A DNA stretch of 9,708 nt from Clostridia bacterium (GCA_029256345.1 JAQSYC010000044.1:1-9708); one strand, 5' to 3'; counted from the stretch's first letter, positions 1 to 6,177 are shown. Numbers and translations: made by a program. Notes: a model not told the origin generated them from the sequence alone.

Positions 1-1
1 A

Positions 2-715
2 GAAGTTATTAACCTTTATCAAAAAACAAAAGGATTGGTTTTGGTAACTGGGCCGGCGGGTAGCGGTAAGTCTACAACACTTTCCTGTATCATAGATAAA
101 ATCAATAGAACACGCAGTGCTCATATTATTACATTAGAAGATCCTATCGAATTTATACATAAGCATAACAAAAGCATTGTGAGCCAAAGGGAAATTACAA
201 CAGATACCAGAAGTTATGTTCAAGGGCTAAGAGCGGCACTTAGGGAGTCGCCAGATGTTATTTTGCTTGGAGAAATGAGGGATTTTGAGACGATGAACAT
301 TGCAATGACGGCGGCTGAAACGGGGCAGTTAGTATTTGCAACCCTTCATACTCTTGGGGCGGCCAATACCATAGATCGCATTATTGATGTCTTTCCGCCA
401 GCTCAGCAGCAACAAATACGTATTCAGCTTTCTATGGTATTGCAAGCAGTGATTTCGCAGCAGCTTATTCCAACGTTGCAAAATGAACTTACCCCAGCCT
501 TTGAAGTGATGTTTGCCAATAGTGCCATTCGTAACATGATCAGAGAATCAAAGGTACATCAAATTGATTCTGTTATTTATGCCTCGAGGGATGAGGGAAT
601 GAAGCATATGGATACCAGTATTTTGAAACTGTATCAAAGGGGTATAATCTCATCAGACCATGCTAGATTTTATAGTACTCATTATGAAGCAATGATTAAA
701 AAACTAGGTGTATAA
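2..715 (+). CDS. pilT: Type IV pilus retraction ATPase PilT-like, 3' part only
   Basis: Hexameric ATPase of the type II/IV secretion superfamily that, in the PilT branch, powers pilus retraction at the inner face of the membrane. The frame is open from base 2, so the gene starts outside the window. 237 residues are visible; PilT proteins are usually about 350, so roughly 110 N-terminal residues (the PAS-like domain) are missing. In visible numbering: Walker A GPAGSGKST at 17-25, Asp box TLEDPIEF at about 44-51, Walker B region DVILLGEMRD at about 85-94, His box ATLHT at about 113-117, and the PilT-typical AIRNMIRESK near 175. AIRNMIRE and the GEMRD form of Walker B favour PilT over PilB/GspE. 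The gene is convergent with the next one, only 15 bases separate the two stops, and no clear terminator is visible between them. Pilus neighbours, if any, lie upstream outside the window. Confidence 0.9.
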   Translation, partial: EVINLYQKTKGLVLVTGPAGSGKSTTLSCIIDKINRTRSAHIITLEDPIEFIHKHNKSIVSQREITTDTRSYVQGLRAALRESPDVILLGEMRDFETMNIAMTAAETGQLVFATLHTLGAANTIDRIIDVFPPAQQQQIRIQLSMVLQAVISQQLIPTLQNELTPAFEVMFANSAIRNMIRESKVHQIDSVIYASRDEGMKHMDTSILKLYQRGIISSDHARFYSTHYEAMIKKLGV

Positions 716-730
716 AAATATAAAAGAAGT

Positions 731-1378
731 TTATAACACATATTTAAAAACAGCCCAGTAGTGGCAGGCACTTCCTAACATGACGAAGATATGGAACAGT
801 TCGTGAAACCCAAAGTTTGATGAGATATTAGGCTTTTTGAGGCCATAGATGATACCGCCTACTGTGTACATAATACCTCCTAAGACTAAGAAAGAAAATC
901 CACCAAGAGACAGAGATTTGTATAAGGGTTGCAGTGCAAATAAGGCGATCCACCCCATACCGATGTAGAAAAATGTAGAAAGCCATCTGGGCATATTGAT
1001 CCAAAACATTTTAAGGATAATACCTACAAGAGCTAACCCCCAAACGATACAAATGATACTCCATTTCCAAACGCCTGTCAAAGAAAGCAGACAGAAAGGT
1101 GTATAGGAACCTGCTATCAAGATAAAAATCATGGAATGATCCAGTTTTTTAAGTCTCAAAAGTTTGGCATCTGTAGTATTGACTAAATGATAGATGCCGC
1201 TGGTTGTATAAAGTAAAACAAGGCTGATTCCAAATACAAGGATAGAAATGATTGAAGCTGGGTTAAAAGGGGTAGAATTGTTTCTAGGGACAAGCAGAAA
1301 TAATGTACCGGCCAGGGAAAGTACTGCCCCTATTAAATGCGTAAGTGCATTGATAGGTTCTCTGATATAACGTTTCAT
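731..1378 (-). CDS. Hemolysin III family (PAQR-like) membrane protein
   Basis: Integral membrane protein of the HlyIII/YqfA family, related to eukaryotic PAQR (adiponectin receptor-like) proteins. The bacterial role is not well settled; members are annotated as hemolysin III or channel-like proteins, and the PAQR fold carries a metal site. The 215-residue length fits the family. Hydrophobic segments fill most of the chain (about seven). PAQR signatures are present: S60-x3-H64 (SGIYH), D80-H81 in LDHSMIFILIAGSYTPF, and H192-x3-H196 (HELFH), followed by H206 near the C terminus. Start choice: an upstream in-frame ATG at 1387 directly abuts the AGGAG at 1388-1392, whereas the ATG at 1378 lies 9 bases from it, so 1378 is preferred and removes three residues. 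The gene has its own promoter (1438-1466) and is divergent from the DUF1836 gene. Family is confident; function is not. Confidence 0.87.
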   Translation of the reverse strand: MKRYIREPINALTHLIGAVLSLAGTLFLLVPRNNSTPFNPASIISILVFGISLVLLYTTSGIYHLVNTTDAKLLRLKKLDHSMIFILIAGSYTPFCLLSLTGVWKWSIICIVWGLALVGIILKMFWINMPRWLSTFFYIGMGWIALFALQPLYKSLSLGGFSFLVLGGIMYTVGGIIYGLKKPNISSNFGFHELFHIFVMLGSACHYWAVFKYVL

Positions 1379-1387
1379 AATATTCAT

Positions 1388-1392
1388 CTCCT
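1388..1392 (-). promoter_or_regulatory. Ribosome binding site deciding the hemolysin III-like start
   Basis: AGGAG on the minus strand. It leaves no gap to the ATG at 1387 but 9 bases to the in-frame ATG at 1378, which supports the shorter protein. Confidence 0.7.
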
Positions 1393-1401
1393 AACGATAA
1401 T

Positions 1402-1422
1402 AAGTAGTTATTGATACTACTT
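1402..1422. repeat. Inverted repeat in the hemolysin III-like gene leader
   Basis: Perfect 7-base arms AAGTAGT / ACTACTT around a 7-base spacer. It lies between the predicted -10 (1438-1443) and the ribosome binding site (1388-1392) of the minus-strand gene, so it would fall in the 5' leader. It could be a repressor operator or an RNA hairpin; no family is recognised. Confidence 0.5.
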
Positions 1423-1437
1423 GTTGATATATACATA

Positions 1438-1466
1438 ATATAACATATCGTAAACATATAAGTCAA
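1438..1466 (-). promoter_or_regulatory. Sigma-A-type promoter of the hemolysin III-like gene
   Basis: On the minus strand, -35 TTGACT (1466-1461) and -10 TTATAT (1443-1438) are separated by exactly 17 bases. The predicted start of transcription is near 1431, giving a leader of about 50 bases before the ATG at 1378. Confidence 0.65.
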
Positions 1467-1489
1467 TATAGTTAACGGAATATTTCTGC

Positions 1490-1518
1490 TTGATTTTTAA
1501 AAATGCCTTGTGTATGAT
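1490..1518 (+). promoter_or_regulatory. Sigma-A-type promoter of the DUF1836 gene
   Basis: -35 TTGATT (1490-1495) and -10 TATGAT (1513-1518) with a 17-base spacer. Transcription would start near 1525, just ahead of AGGAGG at 1533-1538. The -35 box is 23 bases from the -35 box of the oppositely directed promoter, so the two promoters are back to back. Confidence 0.65.
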
Positions 1519-1544
1519 AAATAGAGGAAGATAGGAGGCTGTAT

Positions 1545-2129
1545 GTGTATATGGAAGAGAGAGATTTGAGCAAACTGATACAAGAATTAGAATTAGGTGA
1601 GAGCATAGAACTAAGCGGCATTCCGAATATTGACTTGTATATGGACCAGGTTATTACACTTTTTGAGGATAGACTTACCCATACTAAAAGAAATAAACAA
1701 GATAAACTATTGACCAAGACGATGATTAATAATTATACTAAAGATAAACTGCTTATGCCAGCCATAAAGAAAAAATATACTAAGGAACATATTATCCTTA
1801 TGATCCTTCTATATGAACTTAAACATATTTTGACTATCGGGGACATCAAAGACTTATTTGGGATGATTATTAAAAATGACCAAGTGGATTCCAAAAAACT
1901 TAACAGTATTTATCAGGTCTATTTAAACTGCAAAGTAAAAGCGATAGAAAGCTTCAAAGTTTCCGTGAATGTAGTAGAAAAAGCACTGGATGAAGAAATT
2001 CAAAAAATAGGCCTAACCCAAGACTCGGATACAGAGAGTATGCTTTTAGCTATTATGCTTACCGAAAAGGCTACTTACTATAAACGATTAGCAGAAAAAA
2101 TAATCGACGATCAAATAAGAAAGGGATAA
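1545..2129 (+). CDS. DUF1836 family protein, putative DNA-binding regulator
   Basis: A 194-residue soluble protein of the DUF1836 family (Bacillus YkrK-like), common in Firmicutes and of unproven function. Residues about 56-105 (LLTKTMINNYTKDKLLMP, then KKYTKEHI and a helical stretch) have the look of the MerR-like winged helix seen in this family: a helix-turn-helix that ends in a short wing, followed by a helix. The rest is helical, with no signal peptide or membrane segment. Start: GTG at 1545 is 6 bases from AGGAGG (1533-1538); an in-frame ATG at 1551 is 12 bases away and would shorten the protein by two residues, so the choice matters little. The gene is transcribed alone from its own promoter and is divergent from the hemolysin III-like gene; regulation of that neighbour is possible but not shown. 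A hairpin follows at 2149-2187. Confidence 0.8.
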   Translation: MYMEERDLSKLIQELELGESIELSGIPNIDLYMDQVITLFEDRLTHTKRNKQDKLLTKTMINNYTKDKLLMPAIKKKYTKEHIILMILLYELKHILTIGDIKDLFGMIIKNDQVDSKKLNSIYQVYLNCKVKAIESFKVSVNVVEKALDEEIQKIGLTQDSDTESMLLAIMLTEKATYYKRLAEKIIDDQIRKG

Positions 2130-2148
2130 GTTGAAAACCATATTGAAC

Positions 2149-2187
2149 AAATATTAACGATAAATTGAAAATTAATCGTTAATATTT
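2149..2187 (+). terminator. AT-rich hairpin, possible terminator of the DUF1836 gene
   Basis: Perfect 13-base arms (2149-2161 and 2175-2187, outer bases AAATATTAACGAT) around a 13-base loop, 19 bases after the stop codon. The stem is almost all A/T and only four T residues (2185-2188) follow the arm, so termination would be weak. It may serve as a 3' stabilising hairpin instead. Confidence 0.45.
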
Positions 2188-2252
2188 TAACTATAAAATA
2201 CTTGATAATTCATCTTTTTGTATAACAGGTCTTTTGTGAAAACCCTAAAGAT

Positions 2253-2381
2253 GCCCCAAAAAATGTGTTTATAAACTTTTAATAGAGTGATAGAAAGGTT
2301 ATGCTTGTTAGGCCTCGAATGAAATTGATGTAAGTACACACTAATATGTGTGCTTACATCAATTCTATTTGGGGCTTTTTT
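2253..2381 (+). ncRNA. Possible structured RNA or leader ending in a terminator
   Basis: GCCCCAAA (2253-2260) pairs with TTTGGGGC (2368-2375), and six T residues follow at once, so the 5' and 3' ends of a roughly 125-base segment close on each other as in an RNA ending in an intrinsic terminator. Inside are AACTTTT (2274-2280) pairing with AAAGGTT (2294-2300), one G-U, and an 18-bp stem (2323-2340 with 2347-2364, one G-U). Its 6-base loop CTAATA (2341-2346) can pair with TGTTAG at 2306-2311 (one G-U), a possible pseudoknot. A TATAAC at 2221-2226 could be a -10, but no good -35 is seen. I do not recognise a known riboswitch or sRNA. The conservative reading is a terminator with extra folding. 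Confidence 0.4.
2323..2364 (+). repeat. Long inverted repeat (18-bp stem, 6-base loop)
   Basis: Arms AATTGATGTAAGTACACA and TGTGTGCTTACATCAATT around CTAATA; 17 Watson-Crick pairs plus one G-U in the plus-strand RNA. It is followed 11 bases later by the T-run at 2376-2381 and lies inside the possible RNA described above. Confidence 0.75.
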
Positions 2382-2393
2382 AGAAAAATTAAA

Positions 2394-2411
2394 TTGAAAA
2401 AAAATTAACAA
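2394..2411. promoter_or_regulatory. Candidate Rex operator upstream of the adh -35 box
   Basis: TTGAAAA-AAAA-TTAACAA fits the Rex consensus TTGTTAA-N4-TTAACAA at 12 of 14 defined positions, with a perfect right half. It lies 5 bases before the -35 box. The surrounding A-richness makes it weaker evidence than the downstream site. Confidence 0.4.
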
Positions 2412-2416
2412 AAATA

Positions 2417-2445
2417 TTGCAAAGTTAACGCGTTGGTGCTAAGAT
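2417..2445 (+). promoter_or_regulatory. Sigma-A-type promoter of adh
   Basis: -35 TTGCAA (2417-2422) and -10 TAAGAT (2440-2445) with a 17-base spacer. The start of transcription would be near 2452, giving a leader of about 80 bases. Confidence 0.65.
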
Positions 2446-2456
2446 AAGGTTGTATT

Positions 2457-2474
2457 AAGTTAATTAATTAACAA
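2457..2474. promoter_or_regulatory. Candidate Rex operator just downstream of the adh promoter
   Basis: AAGTTAA-TTAA-TTAACAA matches the Rex consensus TTGTTAA-N4-TTAACAA at 12 of 14 defined positions and contains a perfect 14-base palindrome, GTTAATTAATTAAC. It sits at about +5 to +22 from the predicted start, where a bound repressor would block transcription. Rex releases DNA when NADH rises, and alcohol dehydrogenases are well-known Rex targets in Clostridia. A loose half site, CTGTTAA, follows at 2476-2482. Confidence 0.6.
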
Positions 2475-2495
2475 ACTGTTAAGTTTATATTAAAT

Positions 2496-2510
2496 TTGAC
2501 ATAAAGTCAA
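2496..2510. repeat. Small inverted repeat before the adh ribosome binding site
   Basis: TTGAC-ATAAA-GTCAA, perfect 5-base arms in the adh leader, 7 bases before AAGGAGG. It could be a weak hairpin near the ribosome binding site; chance is possible. Confidence 0.35.
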
Positions 2511-2532
2511 GTAACATAAGGAGGAATGAAAG

Positions 2533-3702
2533 ATGGCAAGATTTACACTTCCAAGGGATATTTATTTTGGTCCTGATGCAATAGGGGAACTTAAAAATCT
2601 CAAAGGCTATAAAAAGGCGATTATTGTAACTGGTGGAACTTCAATGAAAAAAGGTGGATTTCTTCAGAAAGTAGAAGAAGTGCTTAAAGAAACTGGTCTT
2701 GAAATACAGCTTTTTGAGGGAGTAGAGCCAGACCCATCTATTGAAACAGTATTTCGTGGGGCAAGTGCTATGCAAGAATTTGAGCCAGATGTTATTGTTT
2801 CTATTGGCGGGGGATCACCTATCGATGCTGCAAAAGCAATGTGGGTTTTTTATGAATATCCAGATCTTACTTTTGATGATATTAAAGATCCGTTTACAAT
2901 GCCAAAATTAAGAAAGAAAGCTATATTTGTTGCCATTCCATCTACAAGTGGTACAGCAACAGAAGTAACGGCGTTTTCTGTTATTACAGATTACTCAACA
3001 AATATAAAATATCCTCTTGCAGACTTTGAAATCACACCAGATATTGCAATTTTGGATACAAGTATTCCGCTTACTATGCCTAAAGTGTTAACAGCTCACA
3101 CAGGTATGGATGCACTGACACATGCGATTGAAGCTTATGTAGCTACAGCAAGATCTGAGTTTTCAGACCCACTTGCACTTAAAGCTATTTCAGATATCTA
3201 TGATTCACTCATTGACTCCTACAATGGAGATGTGGAGGCAAGAAGTAAAATGCATATTGCACAATGTCTTGCAGGTATGGCTTTTTCAAATGCTTTACTA
3301 GGTATTGTACATAGTCTTGCACATAAGACCGGTGCTGAATACGAAGTTACCCATGGTTGTTGTAATGCTATCTTGCTGCCTTATGTTATTCAATACAACT
3401 CTAAGGTATGTATGAGCAGATTTGCAGATATTGCAAAGGCAATAGGTCTTCCAGGATCCACAGATAAACAATTAACCAATTCTCTTGTTGATGCAATTAA
3501 AGAACTAAATAAAAAGCTTGACATTGCTCAAACTTACAAAGATAATGGTGTTAGTGAAGATAAGTTTAAAGCGACAGTTGATTTTATAGCTGAAAATGCT
3601 GTAGGGGATCCTTGTACAGGCTCTAATCCAAGACCAACTGATTTTGAAAATATGAAAAAGGTTTTAACTTGCGCTTATTATGGCATAGACGTAACGTTTT
3701 AA
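2533..3702 (+). CDS. Iron-containing alcohol dehydrogenase
   Basis: Group III (Fe-dependent) alcohol dehydrogenase, a cytosolic enzyme that reduces aldehydes to alcohols with NAD(P)H to re-oxidise cofactor in fermentation. The 389 residues match full family length. The N-terminal Rossmann-like domain has IVTGGTSMKKGG (31-42) and the dinucleotide loop IGGGSPIDAAK (91-101); PSTSGTATEVT (136-146) is the usual family motif. Fe2+ ligands by alignment to E. coli FucO are D193, H197 (GMDALTHAIEA), H260 (VHSLAH) and H274 (THGCCNA); H264 is the conserved nearby histidine. GGTS in place of an acidic residue at the end of the second strand resembles NADP(H)-using relatives such as YqhD, so NADPH use is inferred. 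The start is firm: AAGGAGG lies 8 bases upstream. It is a single-gene unit between a Rex-flanked promoter and a terminator at 3732. The substrate (ethanol, butanol or other) cannot be read from sequence. Confidence 0.95.
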   Translation: MARFTLPRDIYFGPDAIGELKNLKGYKKAIIVTGGTSMKKGGFLQKVEEVLKETGLEIQLFEGVEPDPSIETVFRGASAMQEFEPDVIVSIGGGSPIDAAKAMWVFYEYPDLTFDDIKDPFTMPKLRKKAIFVAIPSTSGTATEVTAFSVITDYSTNIKYPLADFEITPDIAILDTSIPLTMPKVLTAHTGMDALTHAIEAYVATARSEFSDPLALKAISDIYDSLIDSYNGDVEARSKMHIAQCLAGMAFSNALLGIVHSLAHKTGAEYEVTHGCCNAILLPYVIQYNSKVCMSRFADIAKAIGLPGSTDKQLTNSLVDAIKELNKKLDIAQTYKDNGVSEDKFKATVDFIAENAVGDPCTGSNPRPTDFENMKKVLTCAYYGIDVTF

Positions 3703-3731
3703 TTTTAAGCTATTACCTCATATGCATAACT

Positions 3732-3763
3732 AAAAAAAGCCACGATATACTCGGGGCTTTTTT
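3732..3763 (+). terminator. Intrinsic terminator after adh
   Basis: Stem of AAAAAAGCC pairing with GGCTTTTTT, one A/G mismatch, then CGA/TCG around the loop TATAC, with a T-run at 3758-3763. The A-run on the left makes it usable in both directions. It separates adh from nfnA. Confidence 0.8.
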
Positions 3764-3775
3764 AATTAATTAAAA
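3760..3775. repeat. 16-bp palindrome upstream of nfnA
   Basis: TTTTAATTAATTAAAA is a perfect palindrome that overlaps the end of the terminator and ends 27 bases before the nfnA ATG. It shares the TTAATTAATTAA core of the adh Rex-like site but lacks the conserved G and C of the Rex half sites. All-A/T palindromes are common in such DNA, so its meaning is uncertain. I see no convincing promoter for nfnA in the 40 bases that follow. Confidence 0.4.
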
Positions 3776-3790
3776 TTTAATTATATAGAA

Positions 3791-3795
3791 GAAGG
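3791..3795 (+). promoter_or_regulatory. Ribosome binding site deciding the nfnA start
   Basis: GAAGG, 7 bases before the ATG at 3803. An in-frame GTG at 3797 lies one base from it and is too close to be used. Confidence 0.65.
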
Positions 3796-3802
3796 TGTGC
3801 TC

Positions 3803-4639
3803 ATGTATAAAATCATTACAAAAAAAGTTCTTAATCCAACGGTTACTTTGATGGATATAGAGGCGCCGCTTATTGCTAAAAAGGCAGAGCCAGGTCAGTT
3901 TATTATTTTAAGAGTAAATGATGAAGGTGAAAGGATTCCGCTCACTATTGCTGATTATGATAGAGTGAAGGGAACAGTTACTATTATATTTCAGATTGTA
4001 GGTAAAACAACAAAGCTTTTAAACACGCTTAATGAAGGGGAGTTTATCAACGATTTCGTAGGTCCTTTAGGTGTGGCATCTCATATAGAGGGACTTAAAA
4101 AAGTTGCTATTGTAGGGGGCGGCGTAGGCTGTGCCATTGCCTATCCTATTGCAAAAAAACTCCACAATAATGGGGCGGCAGTAGATGTTATTACTGGTTT
4201 TAGAAGTAAAGATCTAGTGATTTTAGAAGATGAATTTAAGGCAGCAAGCAGCAATCTGATGATAATGACTGATGATGGATCCTATGGCAATAAGGGACTC
4301 GTTACAACGGCTCTGCAGGAACTGATAGAATCAGGTAACAAATATGATGAAGTCATTACAATTGGACCGCTTATTATGATGAAGTTTGTAGCTCAGCTGA
4401 CGAAAAAATATGGCATCAAAACCACTGTAAGTATGAATCCTATCATGATTGATGGAACGGGAATGTGTGGGGGATGTCGTTTAAGTGTCGGCGGAGAAAC
4501 AAAGTTTGCCTGTGTGGATGGCCCGGATTTTGATGGACATCTTGTGGATTTTGAGGAAGCCTTGTCAAGGTCTAGCACATATAGAAGCTTCGAAAAGAAA
4601 GCCTTAGAGCATCAATGTCACTTAATGGAGGTAGAATAA
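3803..4639 (+). CDS. nfnA: NfnA, small subunit of electron-bifurcating ferredoxin:NADP+ oxidoreductase
   Basis: FAD and [2Fe-2S] subunit of NfnAB, the cytosolic transhydrogenase that couples NADH and reduced ferredoxin to the reduction of two NADP+, reversibly. The 278 residues match known NfnA and its PyrK/SudB-like relatives. Residues 1-95 form the FAD-binding barrel with the flavin motif RIPLTIAD (44-51); 101-110 VAIVGGGVGC is the nucleotide-binding loop; C222, C225 and C237 in DGTGMCGGCRLSVGGETKFAC hold the [2Fe-2S] cluster, the fourth ligand in known structures being non-cysteine. PyrK and sulfide dehydrogenase subunits look similar, but the immediate nfnB partner decides the call. Start at ATG 3803 by ribosome binding site spacing; the longer GTG form adds two residues. 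The nfnB ribosome binding site lies inside the 3' end, so the two are translationally close. No convincing promoter of its own is visible. Confidence 0.9.
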   Translation: MYKIITKKVLNPTVTLMDIEAPLIAKKAEPGQFIILRVNDEGERIPLTIADYDRVKGTVTIIFQIVGKTTKLLNTLNEGEFINDFVGPLGVASHIEGLKKVAIVGGGVGCAIAYPIAKKLHNNGAAVDVITGFRSKDLVILEDEFKAASSNLMIMTDDGSYGNKGLVTTALQELIESGNKYDEVITIGPLIMMKFVAQLTKKYGIKTTVSMNPIMIDGTGMCGGCRLSVGGETKFACVDGPDFDGHLVDFEEALSRSSTYRSFEKKALEHQCHLMEVE

Positions 4640-4640
4640 G

Positions 4641-6029
4641 ATGGCTAATATGTCACTCAAAAAAATAGAAATGCCTATACAAGATCCAGAGGTTAGAAAT
4701 CATAATTTCAGTGAGGTTTCACTTGGGTACACGGCGGAAATGGCTGTGGAAGAAGCTGATAGGTGTCTAAACTGTAAACATAAACCTTGTATTGCAGGAT
4801 GTCCTGTATGTGTGGATATTCCTGGCTTTATTGAAAAAACAAAAGAAGGTGACTTTGCTGAGGCTTATCGCATTATCAAAGAGACAAGTGCACTGCCAGC
4901 TGTCTGTGGCAGGGTATGTCCACAGGAGAGTCAATGTGAAGCAAAATGTGTAAGGGGCAAAAAAGGAGAGGCTGTTGCAATTGGCAGGCTTGAACGTTTT
5001 GTAGCGGATTATTGCATGCAGGAAAATAGTGATGAAGTGCCCAATGTCAAAACAAATGGACACAAGGTTGCAGTGATTGGAGCTGGACCTGCTGGGCTTA
5101 CTTGTGCAGGGGATTTGGCTAAAAAAGGTTATAAGGTAACAGTATTTGAAGCACTTCATGTTGCTGGAGGTGTGCTTGTATATGGTATCCCTGAGTTCAG
5201 ATTGCCTAAAAGCATTGTTCAAAAAGAAATTGATACTTTAAAAAGTATGGGTGTAGAAATACTTACTAATATGGTAATAGGGAAAGTTTTATCTATAGAT
5301 GAATTATTTGAACAAGGGTTTGAAGGAGTCTTCATCGGGTCAGGAGCAGGGCTTCCGAGCTTTATGAATATACCGGGAGAAAACTTAAAAGGTGTCTATT
5401 CAGCGAATGAATTTTTAACAAGAGTTAATTTAATGAAGGCTTATAAAGAGGGCTCAGATACCCCTGTTAAAGACTGTGAGAGCGTGGCTGTATTTGGAGG
5501 CGGAAACGTGGCGATGGATGCTGCGAGATGTGCAAAAAGGCTGGGAGCAAAGAATGTCTACATAGTTTACAGACGTTCTGATGAAGAGATGCCTGCTAGA
5601 AGAGAAGAGATTGAGCATGCTGCAGAAGAAGGGATTATCTTTAAATTACTTACAAATCCTGTGCAGATTATTGGTTCAGAAGACGGTTGGGTACAAGGAG
5701 TAGAATGTGTTACGATGGAACTAGGGGAGGCAGATGCTTCAGGAAGAAGACGCCCAAGTGTTATCGAAGGCTCCAATTTTGTACTGGATATAGACTGTGC
5801 TATTATGGCAATCGGAACAAGTCCCAATCCGCTGATTAGAAGTACAACTAAAGGCCTAGAGACTAATAAATGGGGCTGTATTGTAGCAGAAGAAGATACA
5901 GGACTTACCACTAGAGAGGGTGTTTATGCAGGTGGAGATGCTGTAACAGGTGCTGCAACAGTTATATTAGCCATGGGAGCAGGGAAAAAAGCTGCTGAAG
6001 CCATCGATCAAGCTATAAAAAACAAGTAA
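4641..6029 (+). CDS. nfnB: NfnB, large subunit of electron-bifurcating ferredoxin:NADP+ oxidoreductase
   Basis: Large NfnAB subunit carrying the bifurcating FAD, two [4Fe-4S] clusters and the NADP(H) site; homologous to the glutamate synthase small chain (GltD) and often misannotated as such. The 462 residues match NfnB. The N-terminal ferredoxin-like part has cysteines at 42, 45, 50, 54 and 57 and at 89, 93, 99 and 103. FAD-binding GAGPAG is at 147-152 and the nucleotide-binding FGGGNVAMD at 285-293, followed by YRRSDEEMPAR (310-320); the C-terminal flavin motif GGDAVTGAATVILAMGAGKKAA is at 431-452. It starts one base after the nfnA stop, with GGAGG at 4627-4631 inside nfnA and a 9-base gap, so they form one operon. 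No GltB-type large subunit lies beside it, and the nfnA partner argues against glutamate synthase. A terminator follows. Confidence 0.93.
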   Translation: MANMSLKKIEMPIQDPEVRNHNFSEVSLGYTAEMAVEEADRCLNCKHKPCIAGCPVCVDIPGFIEKTKEGDFAEAYRIIKETSALPAVCGRVCPQESQCEAKCVRGKKGEAVAIGRLERFVADYCMQENSDEVPNVKTNGHKVAVIGAGPAGLTCAGDLAKKGYKVTVFEALHVAGGVLVYGIPEFRLPKSIVQKEIDTLKSMGVEILTNMVIGKVLSIDELFEQGFEGVFIGSGAGLPSFMNIPGENLKGVYSANEFLTRVNLMKAYKEGSDTPVKDCESVAVFGGGNVAMDAARCAKRLGAKNVYIVYRRSDEEMPARREEIEHAAEEGIIFKLLTNPVQIIGSEDGWVQGVECVTMELGEADASGRRRPSVIEGSNFVLDIDCAIMAIGTSPNPLIRSTTKGLETNKWGCIVAEEDTGLTTREGVYAGGDAVTGAATVILAMGAGKKAAEAIDQAIKNK

Positions 6030-6050
6030 TTAGTGGGACATTAAGGGATC

Positions 6051-6089
6051 AAGAGGTATCATGGCCAATAGGGGCGTGAGCCTCTTTTT
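6051..6089 (+). terminator. Intrinsic terminator after nfnB
   Basis: AAGAGG (6051-6056) pairs with CCTCTT (6081-6086) and leads into a T-run ending at 6089; inside, CATGGCC and GGGCGTG-like bases form a further imperfect stem. It starts 21 bases after the nfnB stop. Confidence 0.7.
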
Positions 6090-6092
6090 ATT

Positions 6093-6121
6093 TTCATTGT
6101 AATAAATACTTATGGTATACT
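6093..6121 (+). promoter_or_regulatory. Extended -10 promoter of nudC
   Basis: TGG-TATACT (6113-6121) is an extended -10 element; a poor -35, TTCATT (6093-6098), stands 17 bases before it. Transcription would start near 6128, about 65 bases before the nudC ATG. Confidence 0.6.
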
Positions 6122-6177
6122 ATAAAGAGTACAGCTATTAGCGTTAAGAAGCTAGATTTATGTAGGTGTGAAGGCAC

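Larger units (their letters stand above)
2130..2532. other. 403-bp intergenic region with RNA structure and adh control sites
   Basis: No convincing protein gene on either strand. From left to right it holds an AT-rich hairpin after the DUF1836 gene (2149-2187), a possible structured RNA closed by a GC stem and U-run (2253-2381), a Rex-like site (2394-2411), the adh promoter (2417-2445), a second Rex-like site (2457-2474), a small inverted repeat (2496-2510) and AAGGAGG (2518-2524), 8 bases before the adh ATG. Confidence 0.8.

Noticed and set aside
2202..2226. TTGATA (2202-2207) with TATAAC (2221-2226) as the promoter of the possible RNA
   Set aside because: The spacer is only 13 bases. The TATAAC alone may still act, but a complete promoter cannot be claimed.
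2187..2411. Minus-strand open frame of 74 codons in the intergenic region
   Set aside because: It covers the hairpin and terminator region, has no family resemblance and an unlikely composition; RNA structure and promoter signals on the plus strand explain the DNA better.
2496..2524. TTGACA at 2496-2501 as a second adh promoter
   Set aside because: At 17 bases the -10 position is the ribosome binding site AGGAGG, so no -10 exists; the bases are better seen as a small inverted repeat.
2130..2532. Known riboswitch, T-box, 6S RNA or SRP RNA
   Set aside because: None of the consensus motifs I know for these classes is present, and the strongly one-sided spacing of the helices does not fit the rod shape of 6S RNA.
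4767..5222. 151-codon minus-strand open frame inside nfnB
   Set aside because: Shadow of nfnB; the plus-strand protein has all expected cysteines and flavin motifs, and the antisense translation resembles nothing.
4641..6029. Glutamate synthase small chain (GltD)
   Set aside because: Homologous and similar in length, but the upstream partner is NfnA and no glutamate synthase large subunit is present.
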